Part shown: one piece after another, positions 16,221 to 25,859 of the stretch
How positions within the stretch are numbered: position 1 is the stretch's first letter
Layout of the letters: each line of letters opens with the position of its first letter
Assembly: GCA_964498075.1 (NCBI GenBank)
Contig: CAZCGA010000007.1
Span: 1 to 64,000 of the forward strand
Direction of reading: 5' to 3'
Source: CAZCGA01 sp964498075
GTDB lineage: Bacteria; Desulfobacterota; Binatia; HRBIN30
DNA: 64,000 bases
Notes under the pieces: model-generated
Databases searched by the model: none
The model's input: the letters and a program-made list of their open reading frames with translations, nothing else
Told to the model about the DNA's origin: nothing
Position numbers and translations under genes: made by a program

Positions 16221-16670
16221 ATGCCCGAGGGTGCCGTTCATATCCGCCGGACCCGGCGCACCGACTTCACGGCGGTGATGAGCCTGCTCGCGACCAGCGC
16301 AACCGCCGTCCCGCCGCCGGACCGCGCCGCATTGCGGCGGTTCCGCAACATCGTCAACGACCTCGGCGCCGACTTGTACGTAGCGGTGGTTGACGGCGTG
16401 CTGGCCGGACTCGTACATGTAACCTATGCGCGACAGCTCACGGTTCCGCCGGCCGCACGTCTGGATCAGCTGGTGGTCGCCGCCGACTTCCGCCGCCGCG
16501 GCGTCGGTGCGGCACTGCTCGGTTTCGCACGCACCCGCGCGCGCCGCCGCGGCTGCGCCGATCTGTCGTGTGTCCTTCCTGGCGATGGCGCGCCGGCGCG
16601 CCGGTTTCTCGAACCGGCGGGGCTGCACGCCGCCGGTGGGTGGTTTCGTGAGCCACTGCGCGACGAGTAG
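16221..16670 (+). CDS. GNAT-family N-acetyltransferase
   Basis: This 149-aa protein has the acetyl-CoA-binding motif A at about residues 85-105 (LVVAADFRRRGVGAALLGFA; R-R-x-G-V-G) and a C-terminal LEPAGLHAAGGWF that fits motif B. GNAT enzymes acetylate amines of small molecules or proteins; the target is unknown. It ends 19 bases before the glutamate dehydrogenase gene and may be co-transcribed with it. Confidence 0.8.
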   Translation: MPEGAVHIRRTRRTDFTAVMSLLATSATAVPPPDRAALRRFRNIVNDLGADLYVAVVDGVLAGLVHVTYARQLTVPPAARLDQLVVAADFRRRGVGAALLGFARTRARRRGCADLSCVLPGDGAPARRFLEPAGLHAAGGWFREPLRDE

Positions 16671-16689
16671 AAGCTGAGCCGAGGACACC

Positions 16690-19600
16690 GTGGCCGAACT
16701 GTCCAAAGCAATCGCCCGCTTGATGGAAGAGCGCGGGCGCGCGCAACCACAACCGAGCAGCGATGCCCCCAAGCTGCGCGGCATCCTGGATGCCGTCCGC
16801 ACCAAGGTGACGCCCGGCGACCGCTCGCTGATCGACGCATTCGTGCGCCAGTTGTTCGACAAGGCCGGCGCCGAGCTCCTCGAAAGTGCCGCGGTCGGGT
16901 ACCTCGCCGCGCTGGCGCTCGGCGCCTTCCGCTTCATTACCGAGCGCAACACGCTGGAGCCGCGAGTGCTGGTGTTCGATCCCGATCTCATCGACGAAGG
17001 ATGGGAGACGCCGGGAACGGTCATCGAGACCGTGATGCGCGATCGCCCGTTCATCGTCGACACGGTTCAAGAGTCCCTGCGCGAAACCGGCTGCAACGTG
17101 CACCGCTTGTTGCATCCGATCATCTCCCTCGAGCGCGATGCGCGCGGCACGGTGGTGGCGATCGGCCCGTCGGGCGCCGGTCGACGCGAGTCGTTCGTCC
17201 ACATCGAGGTGGAGCGCCTGGCGGACCCGGACGCGGTAGCGAGCCTCCTGACGCAGCGGCTGACCGCCGTGGTCGCCGCTACCGACGACTACCAGGAGAT
17301 GCGCGCCAAAGCGCAGGCGTATGCCGAGGAGCTGCGGACCCGGCCTCTGCCGCGGCCGTGGAACGCCGACGTCGAGGAGATCGCCGCCTTTCTCGATTGG
17401 CTGGGTCAGAAGAGCTTCGTCTTCCTGGGGTATCGCGAGTATCAGTTTGCCGGCCAGGGTGCCGAACGGACGGCGACCGTACGGCGTGGTTCCGGGCTCG
17501 GCATCTTGCGCCACGAAGATCAGTCGACCTTCGCCACCTCCGAGCCGCTGCCTGAGGTGCTGCGCCGGCGACTGAATGAGCCGCCGCTGTTGATCATCTC
17601 CAAAACCAACGCCGAGAGTCCGATTCACCGCAGCGCGCACATGGATTACATCGGCGTGAAAGAGGTGGATAACGCCGGCGTGGTGGTCGGCGAACGCCGG
17701 CTGCTCGGCCTGTTCACCTCGAAGGCGTATGCCGATGAAGCTACCACGGTTCCGCTGCTGCGACGCAAGCTCGCTGCCATCCTCGAGGTCGAGGGCGCAG
17801 CCGAGGAGTCGCATGACTACAAGTCGATCGTCGAGGTGTTCAGCAGCCTCCCGCGGGTCGAGCTGTTGGCCGGCTCGGTGCCCGAGCTGCGCAGCGAGGT
17901 GAAGGCGATCCTCGCCGCCGAGGGCGGGAATGAGGTGAAGGTGCTGCACCAGCCGGACGCGCTCGGCCGTGGCGCGTTCGTGGTGGTCATCGTGCCACGC
18001 GAGCGGTTTTCGGACGAGCTCTACCGGCGCATTGAAGGGCGTCTGGAGCAGGCGCTGTCGGCGACCGCCGTTCTCGATCAACGCCTGGTGATGGGCGAAG
18101 GCGATCAGGCGCGGATGCACTTCTATCTCGCCGTTTCCGCCGAGCGGGTCAGCGCCGTGCAGACCGAGGAGCTGCGCGCCGAGGTCTCAACTCTTCTGCG
18201 CACCTGGGACGACCGCTTGCGCGATGAGCTGCGCGAGCACTTCCCGCGCGAGCAGGCGCGGGCGCTGGGCGATCAGTACACGGCGGCGTTTTCCACCGCC
18301 TACAAGGGCTCGACCGACGTCGCCACCGCCATCCGGGACGTTCGTTGTCTGGAGGGGTTGCGCGCCAGCCGCCAGCCGCAGGTCGATCTCACCAACGACG
18401 CCAACGACACGCGCTTCACCGCCCTCAAGCTCTACCTCGCCGAAGAAGAGCTGGTGCTCAGCGATTTCCTGCCGGTGCTGGAGAACCTGGGTCTGAAGGT
18501 GTTCGCCGAGGACCCGCTCGACGTCACCTTGCCGGCCATCGGCCGGGTGCGCATCCACACCTTCTTCGTGCAAGACACCACCGGCGCGCGGCTCGACGTC
18601 GAGCGCGCTGCGCCGCTGCTGCAGCCGGCTCTGCTCATGCTGCACCGTGGACGCATCGAGAGCGATCGGCTGAACCCGCTCATCCTGCAAGCGGAGTTGG
18701 AGTGGCGCCAGGTCGATCTGCTGCGCACCTACGTGAACCACGGGGTGCAGATCGGCAGCGCCCCGACCCGCGGTGCGTTGAGCCAAGCCCTCACCAGCTA
18801 CCCGCGCACGGCGCGCATTCTGTGGGAGTACTTCGAGGCGAAGTTCGATCCGCTGCAGCCGGCACCGCCGCGCGACCGGCTGACGCGCAGCTTGCCGGAA
18901 ATCGAGCAGCGCTTCATCAGCAGCCTGGATGCCGTGCAGAGCACGATGGACGATCGGACGCTGCGCGCCCTCTTCCACGCCGTGGCGGCCACCGTACGCA
19001 CCAATTACTTTTGCCCACAGGTCGTGCCGCCGCCGGAAACGCCGCCGGGCAAGGGCCACCCAGAGGGCGTCACGCCCCCGGAACAGACCGCGCTCGCCGT
19101 GAAGATCGAATCGGCCCGCGTGCCGCACGTGCCCCGTCCGGCGCCGCTCTACGAGATCTACGTGCACGCGCCGCACGTCGAGGGGCTGCACCTGCGCGGT
19201 GCCAAGGTGGCGCGCGGCGGCGTTCGCTTGAGTGAGCGCCCGGATGATTTCCGCACCGAGGTCTTCGACCTCATGAAGACGCAGATGGTCAAGAACGCGG
19301 TCATCGTGCCCGCCGGCGCCAAGGGCGGCTTCATCGCCAAACGTCCGCGCGGCGCGCCCCTGTCGCCGAGCGTGGTGGTGACCGCGTACCGCACGTTCAT
19401 CGGCGCGCTGCTGAATCTCACCGACAACATCGTCCAGGGCCGCCTGGTGCCGCCACCCGGCATGCTGCTGTACGACGATCCCGACCCGTATCTGGTGGTG
19501 GCCGCGGACAAGGGTACCGCCACCTTCTCCGACATCGCCAACGACGTCGCCGCGCAGCATCAGTTCTGGCTCGGCGACGCCTTCGCGTCGGGCGGCAAGC

Positions 19601-21606
19601 ACGGCTACGACCACAAGAAGGAAGCCATCACGGCGCGCGGTGCCTGGGAATGTGTGCGGCGTCACTTCCGGGAGCTCGGCCGCGACGCCGACCGTGAGGA
19701 GCTCACGGTCATCGGCATCGGTGACATGAGCGGCGACGTCTTCGGCAACGGCCTGCTGCTCTCGCGCCGCTTCCGCTTGCGCGCCGCCTTCAACCAGCAG
19801 CACATCTTCCTCGACCCCGACCCGGACCCGGCGCGCGCCTTCGCCGAACGCGAGCGGCTGTTTCCGCTGGCGCGCTCGGCCTGGTCGGATTTCAACGCCG
19901 ACGTCATCAGCGCCGGCGGCGGCGTCTTTCAACGCGGCGCGAAAAAGGTACCGTTGTCCGCCGCCGCCCGCGACATGCTCGACCTCGACACCGAGAGCCC
20001 GAGCGGAGAGGAGGTCATCCGTGCCATGCTGCGCATGGACGCGGACCTGCTGTGGAACGGCGGCATCGGCACCTACGTCAAAGCCAGCGAGGAGACGCAT
20101 GCGGCGGTCGGCGACAGCGCCAACGACCACGTGCGCGTCGACGCGTCGGAGCTGCGCGTCAAGGTCGTCGCCGAGGGCGGCAACCTCGGCTTCACGCAGG
20201 CGGCGCGCGTCGAGTACGCGCTGCGCGGCGGGCGCATCAACACCGACGCCATCGACAACTCGGGCGGCGTCGACATGTCGGACCACGAGGTGAACCTCAA
20301 GATCGCCCTCGCCGGGCCCGTCGAGAGCGGCCAGCTCAGCCTCGACGAGCGCAACCAGCTGCTGGCCGAGCTGACCCCCGAAGTGGCGCGCCGCGTCCTC
20401 GCGCACAACCAGCGCCAGGCGCGCGCGCTCAGCCTCGACCAGCTGCGCAGCCAGAGCGGGCTGAACCACTTCCGCGATCTGATGGCGCAGCTGGAGAGTG
20501 AGGGCCGGCTCGACCGGCACCTCGAGCGGCTGCCGGACCGCGATACCCTGCGCAGCCGGCGCAGCGCGTACCTCGGCCTGACCCGCCCGGAGCTGGCCGT
20601 GCTGCTGGCGCACAGCAAGCTGGCGCTGCAACACCACGTCCTGGCGTCGCCGCTCCCGGATGACCCGTTCTTCGAGTCGTACCTGCGCGGCTACTTCCCC
20701 GAGGTGGTCAGCTCCCGCTTCGGACAGGGAGTGCGTAGCCACCGCCTGCGCCGCGAGATCATCGCGGTGGAGATCGCCAACGTGCTGATCGATACCATGG
20801 GGCCCGCGTTCGTCACCTGCGTCAGCCGCGACACCGGCACCGAGGCGGCGGGTGTCGTGCGGGCGTGGGCGGTGGCCGTGGCGGTGAGCGGCGCCGCCGC
20901 GCTGTGGGCCGAGATCGGCGGCGCCGATCCGCCGCTGCCGCTGCCAGCGGAATCGCACTGCTGGCTGGCGCTGGAAGCCGCCGTCGAACGCGCCACGAAA
21001 TGGATCATCGAAACCCAGCCGTCAGATGCGCCGGAGGCCGATCTGAGCACCGCTTTGGCGTCGCCGACGGAAGAGCTGCTCGGTATGCTGCCGGACATCC
21101 TCCCGCACGGCGCGCAAGAGAGCCTGCACGCCACCATCGAAGCCTTGGCGAGTGAGGGAACCCCGCGCCCCCTGGCGCAGCGCATCGCCCCGCTCGATCG
21201 GCTGGCGGAGCTGTTCGAGATCAGTCACATCGCGCGCGAGCGCGACGTGTCCTGCCGTACGGCGGCGGAGCTCTACTACCGCGTCAGCGACATCGTCGAT
21301 CTCGACTGGCTCCGGCAGAGCCTCGCGGATTTGCCGGCGGAAGACCGGTGGGAGCGGCGCGCCATCGAAGGGTTGAGCGAAGGGCTGGTCTACGCGCGGC
21401 GGCAACTCACCCACAGCATCCTGCTGCACGGACGCGAAGACGCTCCGGTCGACGACTGCATGCGCGCCTACGTGGAGCTGCATGACTCCCAGCTGCGCCG
21501 CGTGCGCGGCATCGTCGAGGACATCAAGAGTGCGCGGCACGTGACCCTGGCGGCGCTGCTGGTGGTCATGCGCGAGTTCAGCCGCCTCGTCGGCCGGGCA
21601 GAGTGA
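16690..21606 (+). CDS. Large NAD-specific glutamate dehydrogenase (about 180 kDa class)
   Basis: This 1638-aa enzyme oxidatively deaminates glutamate to 2-oxoglutarate, NAD-linked and mainly catabolic. Length and motifs match the large bacterial type: an N-terminal regulatory region (ACT-like), then the catalytic core with GAKGGFIAKRP (near residue 880), the NAD-binding SGDVFGNGLLLS (near 1020) and AEGGNLGFTQ (near 1165). The C-terminal helical region is present, so the gene is full length. The start is GTG at 16690. Short members (about 450 aa) are not homologous over the whole length. In the family, activity is often under allosteric control. Confidence 0.95.
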   Translation: MAELSKAIARLMEERGRAQPQPSSDAPKLRGILDAVRTKVTPGDRSLIDAFVRQLFDKAGAELLESAAVGYLAALALGAFRFITERNTLEPRVLVFDPDLIDEGWETPGTVIETVMRDRPFIVDTVQESLRETGCNVHRLLHPIISLERDARGTVVAIGPSGAGRRESFVHIEVERLADPDAVASLLTQRLTAVVAATDDYQEMRAKAQAYAEELRTRPLPRPWNADVEEIAAFLDWLGQKSFVFLGYREYQFAGQGAERTATVRRGSGLGILRHEDQSTFATSEPLPEVLRRRLNEPPLLIISKTNAESPIHRSAHMDYIGVKEVDNAGVVVGERRLLGLFTSKAYADEATTVPLLRRKLAAILEVEGAAEESHDYKSIVEVFSSLPRVELLAGSVPELRSEVKAILAAEGGNEVKVLHQPDALGRGAFVVVIVPRERFSDELYRRIEGRLEQALSATAVLDQRLVMGEGDQARMHFYLAVSAERVSAVQTEELRAEVSTLLRTWDDRLRDELREHFPREQARALGDQYTAAFSTAYKGSTDVATAIRDVRCLEGLRASRQPQVDLTNDANDTRFTALKLYLAEEELVLSDFLPVLENLGLKVFAEDPLDVTLPAIGRVRIHTFFVQDTTGARLDVERAAPLLQPALLMLHRGRIESDRLNPLILQAELEWRQVDLLRTYVNHGVQIGSAPTRGALSQALTSYPRTARILWEYFEAKFDPLQPAPPRDRLTRSLPEIEQRFISSLDAVQSTMDDRTLRALFHAVAATVRTNYFCPQVVPPPETPPGKGHPEGVTPPEQTALAVKIESARVPHVPRPAPLYEIYVHAPHVEGLHLRGAKVARGGVRLSERPDDFRTEVFDLMKTQMVKNAVIVPAGAKGGFIAKRPRGAPLSPSVVVTAYRTFIGALLNLTDNIVQGRLVPPPGMLLYDDPDPYLVVAADKGTATFSDIANDVAAQHQFWLGDAFASGGKHGYDHKKEAITARGAWECVRRHFRELGRDADREELTVIGIGDMSGDVFGNGLLLSRRFRLRAAFNQQHIFLDPDPDPARAFAERERLFPLARSAWSDFNADVISAGGGVFQRGAKKVPLSAAARDMLDLDTESPSGEEVIRAMLRMDADLLWNGGIGTYVKASEETHAAVGDSANDHVRVDASELRVKVVAEGGNLGFTQAARVEYALRGGRINTDAIDNSGGVDMSDHEVNLKIALAGPVESGQLSLDERNQLLAELTPEVARRVLAHNQRQARALSLDQLRSQSGLNHFRDLMAQLESEGRLDRHLERLPDRDTLRSRRSAYLGLTRPELAVLLAHSKLALQHHVLASPLPDDPFFESYLRGYFPEVVSSRFGQGVRSHRLRREIIAVEIANVLIDTMGPAFVTCVSRDTGTEAAGVVRAWAVAVAVSGAAALWAEIGGADPPLPLPAESHCWLALEAAVERATKWIIETQPSDAPEADLSTALASPTEELLGMLPDILPHGAQESLHATIEALASEGTPRPLAQRIAPLDRLAELFEISHIARERDVSCRTAAELYYRVSDIVDLDWLRQSLADLPAEDRWERRAIEGLSEGLVYARRQLTHSILLHGREDAPVDDCMRAYVELHDSQLRRVRGIVEDIKSARHVTLAALLVVMREFSRLVGRAE

Positions 21607-21613
21607 CGCCGCC

Positions 21614-22360
21614 ATGGCCCAACCGGTGCGCGTGACCTTCCTCGGCACGGGCGACGCCTTCTCCGCCCGTGGGAATCACCAGGCCGGCTATCTCGTGCAG
21701 ACGGCCGACACCGCCTGCCTCCTCGATTGTGGGTCGAGCACGCTCACGTCGATGAAACGCCACGACCTCGATGCGGCGATGATCGATCAGGTCTTCATCA
21801 GTCACCTGCACGGCGACCATTTCGCCGGCTTGCCGTACTTGTTCCTCGAATACACCTACGAGCAGCCGCGCCGCCGCCCGCTGCGGATTGCCGGCCCCCC
21901 CGGCACCGAGGAACGGGTGTGGGCGCTGTACCGGGCGACATACAAGGAGCTGGCCCTCCAGCCGCCGGTTTTCCCGCTGCAGTTCACCGAGATGCCGCCG
22001 GGCGCGCCGATGTCCTTCGGCGCCGTGACCGTCGATCCCTTTCGCGTTCCGCACCAGGAGAAGGAGATCTCGCTCGGGTTGCGGCTCACCGTCGGCGGGC
22101 GCACCATCCTCTACTCCGGCGACACCGGCTGGACCGAGGAGCTCGTCGCGCGTTCGCACGGCGCGGACCTGTTCATCTGCGAGTGTTCCTATTTCGACAC
22201 GCGCGTGTCGTTCCATCTCGACTATCCGCGCCTGGCGGAGAACCACGCCCGCTTCGGCGCGCGCCGCATGATCCTCACGCACCTCGGCCGCGAGGTGCAG
22301 GCGCGGCGACAGGCGGTCGAGATCGAGATGGCGTCCGACGGCTTGACGGTGGACGTGTAG
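21614..22360 (+). CDS. Metallo-beta-lactamase-fold hydrolase (RNase Z-like)
   Basis: This encodes 248 aa with the zinc motif H64-x-H-x-D-H69 (SHLHGDHF), a second-domain SGDTGW and a C-terminal THLG. The N-terminus VTFLGTGDAF is that of the RNase Z/ElaC/AHL-lactonase branch. RNase Z proteins mature tRNA 3' ends, but they are usually about 300 aa with an exosite arm that is not evident here, so an alternative phosphodiesterase or lactonase is possible. It begins 7 bases after glutamate dehydrogenase. Confidence 0.8.
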   Translation: MAQPVRVTFLGTGDAFSARGNHQAGYLVQTADTACLLDCGSSTLTSMKRHDLDAAMIDQVFISHLHGDHFAGLPYLFLEYTYEQPRRRPLRIAGPPGTEERVWALYRATYKELALQPPVFPLQFTEMPPGAPMSFGAVTVDPFRVPHQEKEISLGLRLTVGGRTILYSGDTGWTEELVARSHGADLFICECSYFDTRVSFHLDYPRLAENHARFGARRMILTHLGREVQARRQAVEIEMASDGLTVDV

Positions 22361-22367
22361 GAAAACC

Positions 22368-22637
22368 GTGCCGCGCAACATCGAGATCAAGGTTCGTCTC
22401 TCCGACCTCGCCGTGGCCCGCGCCACGGCCGCCGCCCTGGGCGCGCGCTACGTCGCCACCGAGGAGCAGGTGGACCGTTACTACGGGCTGGACGCCGGCC
22501 GGCGCGATGAGGGGCGCTGCCGCGCGCAGATCGACGCCATCACCCGGGCCCTCGATCTTCACGAGGCCGATTTCATCCGCGCGTCATACGCCGATCTCCT
22601 GCAAAGTGCCCACGGCGATACGATGGTGCGTGTATGA
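22368..22637 (+). CDS. Shortened CYTH-domain protein (internal deletion)
   Basis: This encodes 89 aa. Residues 1-42 (MPRNIEIKVRL, then QVDRYY) match the N-terminal strands of CYTH enzymes (class IV adenylate cyclase/thiamine-triphosphatase group). Residues about 55-83 (ITRALDL, DFIRASYADLL) match the family's C-terminal helix. A normal CYTH protein is about 170-180 aa; the central strands, which carry most of the Arg, Lys and acidic active-site residues, are missing. The frame is intact, so it looks like an in-frame internal deletion, and a catalytic role is unlikely. It overlaps the next gene by 4 bases (ATGA). Confidence 0.6.
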   Translation: MPRNIEIKVRLSDLAVARATAAALGARYVATEEQVDRYYGLDAGRRDEGRCRAQIDAITRALDLHEADFIRASYADLLQSAHGDTMVRV

Positions 22638-23611
22638 GTGAGCTGGAGCTACGCACGATCGTGCCGCACGAGCGTGATGCGGTGCTCGACTTGTTGGGGG
22701 AATGGTTCGGTGATCGCGAGTTCTTCGCCCGCTACTTCCGCCATGATCCCGGGTTCCGCGACGATCTGTGCTTCGTCGCCATCGACAACGGTCGCGTCGT
22801 CAGCACGCTGCAGGTGTTCCGCAAGCCGGTCCGGGTCAACGGCGCCGTCGTGCAGGTCGCCGGCGTCGGCAACGTGTTCACCACGCCCGAGTATCGCGAG
22901 CACGGCGTCGCCTCGCAGCTGCTGACGCGCGCCGTCGCGGCGATGGACGAGCACGAGTTCGACCTGTCGCTGCTGTTTGCGGTGCGCCTGGTGTTCTACG
23001 GACGGCTCGGCTGGCAGAGTCACGTGCGGCAGCTCGTGTTCATTGATCACGCCGCAGTCGGCGCCGACGGGCCGTACGCCGTCGAACCGTTCACCCCGAC
23101 GGATCTCGACGCCGTGCGCGAGATCTACGAGAGCTATAGCGGCGCGTTCAGCGGGCCCACGGTGCGCGATGCACGCTACTGGCGCGGGCAGCTGCAGTGC
23201 GCCGGGAACCCGCACGAAGACTTCCTCGTCGCCCGCGCTGGTGCTGAGATCGTCGCCTACGTGCGCGGCACGCCGCTGTACGACTTTTACGTCGTCATGG
23301 AGCACGGCTGCCGGCCCGGACACGACGCCGCGCTGGCGCAGCTGGTGTGCCGCCTGCACGGCACCGTGGCGGCCGCGGCGCCCGGTACCATCACGCAGCT
23401 GGCCATCGCACCGGCCGTACAGCAGCTGCTGCGCGCCCGCGGCCTCGCACTGCGTACCGTCGAAGACGTGTTCTGGATGTGGCGGATCATTTCTCCCGAG
23501 CGGCTCGCTGCCAAGCTGCGCATCGCCGTCGCGGATCTTGAAGCCGAGGACGTGTTTCAACGGCTGCTTCCGCCGGAACGCTCGGTGTACTGGATCAGCG
23601 ATCGGTTTTGA
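22634..23611 (+). CDS. Eis-like GNAT acetyltransferase
   Basis: This 325-aa protein begins with a GNAT domain: VAGVGNVFTTPEYREHGVAS (about residues 74-93) is the acetyl-CoA motif. It is followed by a second, degenerate acetyltransferase half, as in the Eis/enhanced-survival family that acetylates amines. The substrate is unknown. Its ATG overlaps the stop of the CYTH-like gene. Confidence 0.75.
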   Translation: MSELELRTIVPHERDAVLDLLGEWFGDREFFARYFRHDPGFRDDLCFVAIDNGRVVSTLQVFRKPVRVNGAVVQVAGVGNVFTTPEYREHGVASQLLTRAVAAMDEHEFDLSLLFAVRLVFYGRLGWQSHVRQLVFIDHAAVGADGPYAVEPFTPTDLDAVREIYESYSGAFSGPTVRDARYWRGQLQCAGNPHEDFLVARAGAEIVAYVRGTPLYDFYVVMEHGCRPGHDAALAQLVCRLHGTVAAAAPGTITQLAIAPAVQQLLRARGLALRTVEDVFWMWRIISPERLAAKLRIAVADLEAEDVFQRLLPPERSVYWISDRF

Positions 23612-23685
23612 CTGCCGCGATTGGTTCGCGCGTCGAATCGGCCGAGCCGTTGAGACTGCGTGGGCTTCGTGCCAGAGTACGCGCC

Positions 23686-24888
23686 GTGGACGCGCCGTTC
23701 TCGTTCAACCCGTTCGATCCCGATGTCCGCGCCGATCCGTTTCCGCTGTACGAGCGGGGACGGCGCGAGTATCCGGTGTTCGCGCACGAGGGACTGCCGG
23801 TGGTGTCGATCTTCCGGTACCACGACATCCAGCCCATCCTGAAAGATCCGGGGATCTGGTCCAACGTGTTCCCGCTGCCGCCCGGCATCGAGCCGCGCAC
23901 CGACCTGCCGCCCAGCATGTTGATGCAGGACCCGCCGGAGCACACCCGCCTGCGCGGCCTCGTCAACCAGGCGTTCACGCCGCGGATGATCCGCCGCCTC
24001 GAGCTCCGCATGGAAGCGATTGCACACGCGCTGCTCGATGACGCGCTCGCGAAGCAGCGGGTGGATCTGGTCGAGGCGCTGACCTATCCGCTGCCGGTCA
24101 CCGTCATTGCGGAGATGATCGGGATACCCGCCGAGGATCGCGACCAGTTCAAGCACTGGTCGGACGCCTTGGTCGAGAACCTTGGGCTCGGGATCATGGC
24201 ACCGGAACCGCCCGAGGTGATCGAGAAGGAGCTGCGCAACCTCGACGAGATGCGGGTGTATTTCACCCGTCTGGTGGCGGAGCGTCGCGCCCGCCCGCAG
24301 GAGGACCTGTTGAGCGGCCTGGTCGCGGCCGAGTTGGAAGGCTCGCGGCTGACGTTCGACGAGATGCTGCAGATGCTCGTCCTGCTGCTCGTCGCCGGCA
24401 ACGAGACCACGACGACGTTGATCGGCAACGCCGCGATCGAGCTGATGCGGCATCCCGATCAGCTTGCCCGGCTGCGCGCCAATCTCGAGCTTATGCCGTC
24501 GGCGATCGAAGAGGTGCTGCGCTTTGCGTCGCCGGTGCAGGCCGACGTGCGCCGCAGCATGCGTACGGTCGAGGTCGCCGGCTGCGGGATCGAGGCCGGC
24601 ACGAACGCGGTGCTCTGGTTGGGATCGGCGAACCGTGACGCGGCGGTCTTCGACCGTCCAGACACCTTCGACGTCGGTCGCCCAGACAACCATCACCTCG
24701 CCTTTGCCTTCGGGCCGCACTACTGCTTGGGAGCGAACCTGGCGCGGCTCGAAGCCCAGATCGCCATGCGCGTCCTGTTACAGCGTACGCAGAGCTTCCA
24801 GCGTACCGACGACGATCCGCTGCCGCTGCATCCCAGCTTCATCTTCCGCGGCGTCACCCGGCTCCCGGTCGAGCTGACGCCGGCGTAA
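23686..24888 (+). CDS. Cytochrome P450
   Basis: This encodes 400 aa from the GTG at 23686 (VDAPFSFNPFDPDVRADPFP); the frame extends 5' to 23608 without P450 similarity. The oxygen-binding helix has AGNETTTT (residues 237-244), and the haem-binding loop is FAFGPHYCLGANLAR with Cys347 as the iron ligand. ExxR is present as EEVLR. It is a soluble bacterial class I type needing a ferredoxin and reductase; the ferredoxin/reductase pair at 10800-11872 could serve but is 12 kb away. The substrate is unknown; bacterial members often hydroxylate fatty acids, terpenes or polyketides. Confidence 0.93.
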   Translation: MDAPFSFNPFDPDVRADPFPLYERGRREYPVFAHEGLPVVSIFRYHDIQPILKDPGIWSNVFPLPPGIEPRTDLPPSMLMQDPPEHTRLRGLVNQAFTPRMIRRLELRMEAIAHALLDDALAKQRVDLVEALTYPLPVTVIAEMIGIPAEDRDQFKHWSDALVENLGLGIMAPEPPEVIEKELRNLDEMRVYFTRLVAERRARPQEDLLSGLVAAELEGSRLTFDEMLQMLVLLLVAGNETTTTLIGNAAIELMRHPDQLARLRANLELMPSAIEEVLRFASPVQADVRRSMRTVEVAGCGIEAGTNAVLWLGSANRDAAVFDRPDTFDVGRPDNHHLAFAFGPHYCLGANLARLEAQIAMRVLLQRTQSFQRTDDDPLPLHPSFIFRGVTRLPVELTPA

Positions 24889-24908
24889 CCGGTTGCGTCG
24901 GCGGCGCG

Positions 24909-25853
24909 CTACGCCCGCAGCTCACGCGGCAGCGGGAAGGTGACGTTCTCCTCCGCGGTCTGCAGGTCTTGAACGTCGGCGAATCCCAGCGCCTGTAAGC
25001 GGGCGATCGTGTCCTGCACCAGCGACTCGGGGGTCGATGCGCCCGCGGTGAGGCCCACAGTGCGCACGGTCTGCAGCCACGCGGGCTCGATGTCGGCGGC
25101 GTCCTCGATGAGCCGCGCCGGCGTACCCTCGTTGCGCGCCACTTCGACCAGACGGTTGGCGTTGCTCGAGGTCGGCGAACCGATCACCAGCACGAGCCCG
25201 CTGCGGCGGGCCAGCGCCTTCACCGCGCCCTGGCGGTTCTGCGTCGCGTAGCAGATGTCGTCGCGCGGCGGGGTGCGCACGTGAGGGAAGCGTCGTCGCA
25301 TGGCATCGAGGATGGCGCGGGTGTCGTCGACCGAGAGCGTCGTTTGGGTGACCACGGCGACGCGCTCGGGATCGCGTACCTCGACGCACGCGACGTCCTC
25401 GACGGTTTCGATCAAGTGCATGCGCTCCGGCGCGTGCCCGAGGGTCCCGGCAACCTCAACGTGCCCGCGGTGGCCGATCAGCAGGATCTCGAACCCCTCC
25501 CGCGCGTACCGCAGCACCTGCAGGTGGACCTTGGTCACCAGCGGACAGGTCGCGTCCACCACCCGCAGCCCGCGCGCCCGGGCCTGGTCACGGACCCCCG
25601 GCGACACGCCGTGGGCGCTGAAGATCAAGAGGCTGCCTGCCGGCACGCCGCCCAGGTCCTCGACGAAACGCGCCCCTTGGCTGCGCAGCTTCTCGACGAC
25701 ATGCCGGTTGTGCACGATCTCGTGGCGCACGTAGACCGGCGGGCCGTAACGCTCCAGGACCAGATCGACGATCTCGATGGCGTAGGAGACGCCGGCGCAG
25801 AAGCCGCGCGGGCTGGCGACGAGAATCGTTCCTGCAGACACGGTGTTCACCAT
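24909..25853 (-). CDS. ispH: 4-hydroxy-3-methylbut-2-enyl diphosphate reductase
   Basis: IspH makes IPP and DMAPP in the last step of the MEP isoprenoid pathway using a [4Fe-4S] cluster. The three cluster cysteines are C19 (GFCAGV), C103 (DATCPLV) and C201 (DICYATQNRQ). The 314-aa length and the C-terminal ENVTFPLP are normal. It starts 6 bases after the DAHP synthase gene and is probably co-transcribed with it. This shows that the organism makes isoprenoids by the MEP route. Confidence 0.95.
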   Translation of the reverse strand: MVNTVSAGTILVASPRGFCAGVSYAIEIVDLVLERYGPPVYVRHEIVHNRHVVEKLRSQGARFVEDLGGVPAGSLLIFSAHGVSPGVRDQARARGLRVVDATCPLVTKVHLQVLRYAREGFEILLIGHRGHVEVAGTLGHAPERMHLIETVEDVACVEVRDPERVAVVTQTTLSVDDTRAILDAMRRRFPHVRTPPRDDICYATQNRQGAVKALARRSGLVLVIGSPTSSNANRLVEVARNEGTPARLIEDAADIEPAWLQTVRTVGLTAGASTPESLVQDTIARLQALGFADVQDLQTAEENVTFPLPRELRA

Positions 25854-25859
25854 GCCGCC

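Noticed and set aside
15150..17063. 637-aa protein from the minus strand including the secreted paralogue
   Set aside because: Residues before the signal peptide come from the strand opposite the acetyltransferase and glutamate dehydrogenase; the signal peptide at 16067 is the real start.
18187..20958. A 923-aa open frame on the minus strand inside glutamate dehydrogenase; similar long antisense frames lie opposite mfd (29257-31572) and the mutase (38004-40256)
   Set aside because: High G+C makes stops rare in the opposite frame. These proteins show no domain motifs, are rich in Arg/His/Ala/Gly and lie entirely opposite clearly recognised genes.
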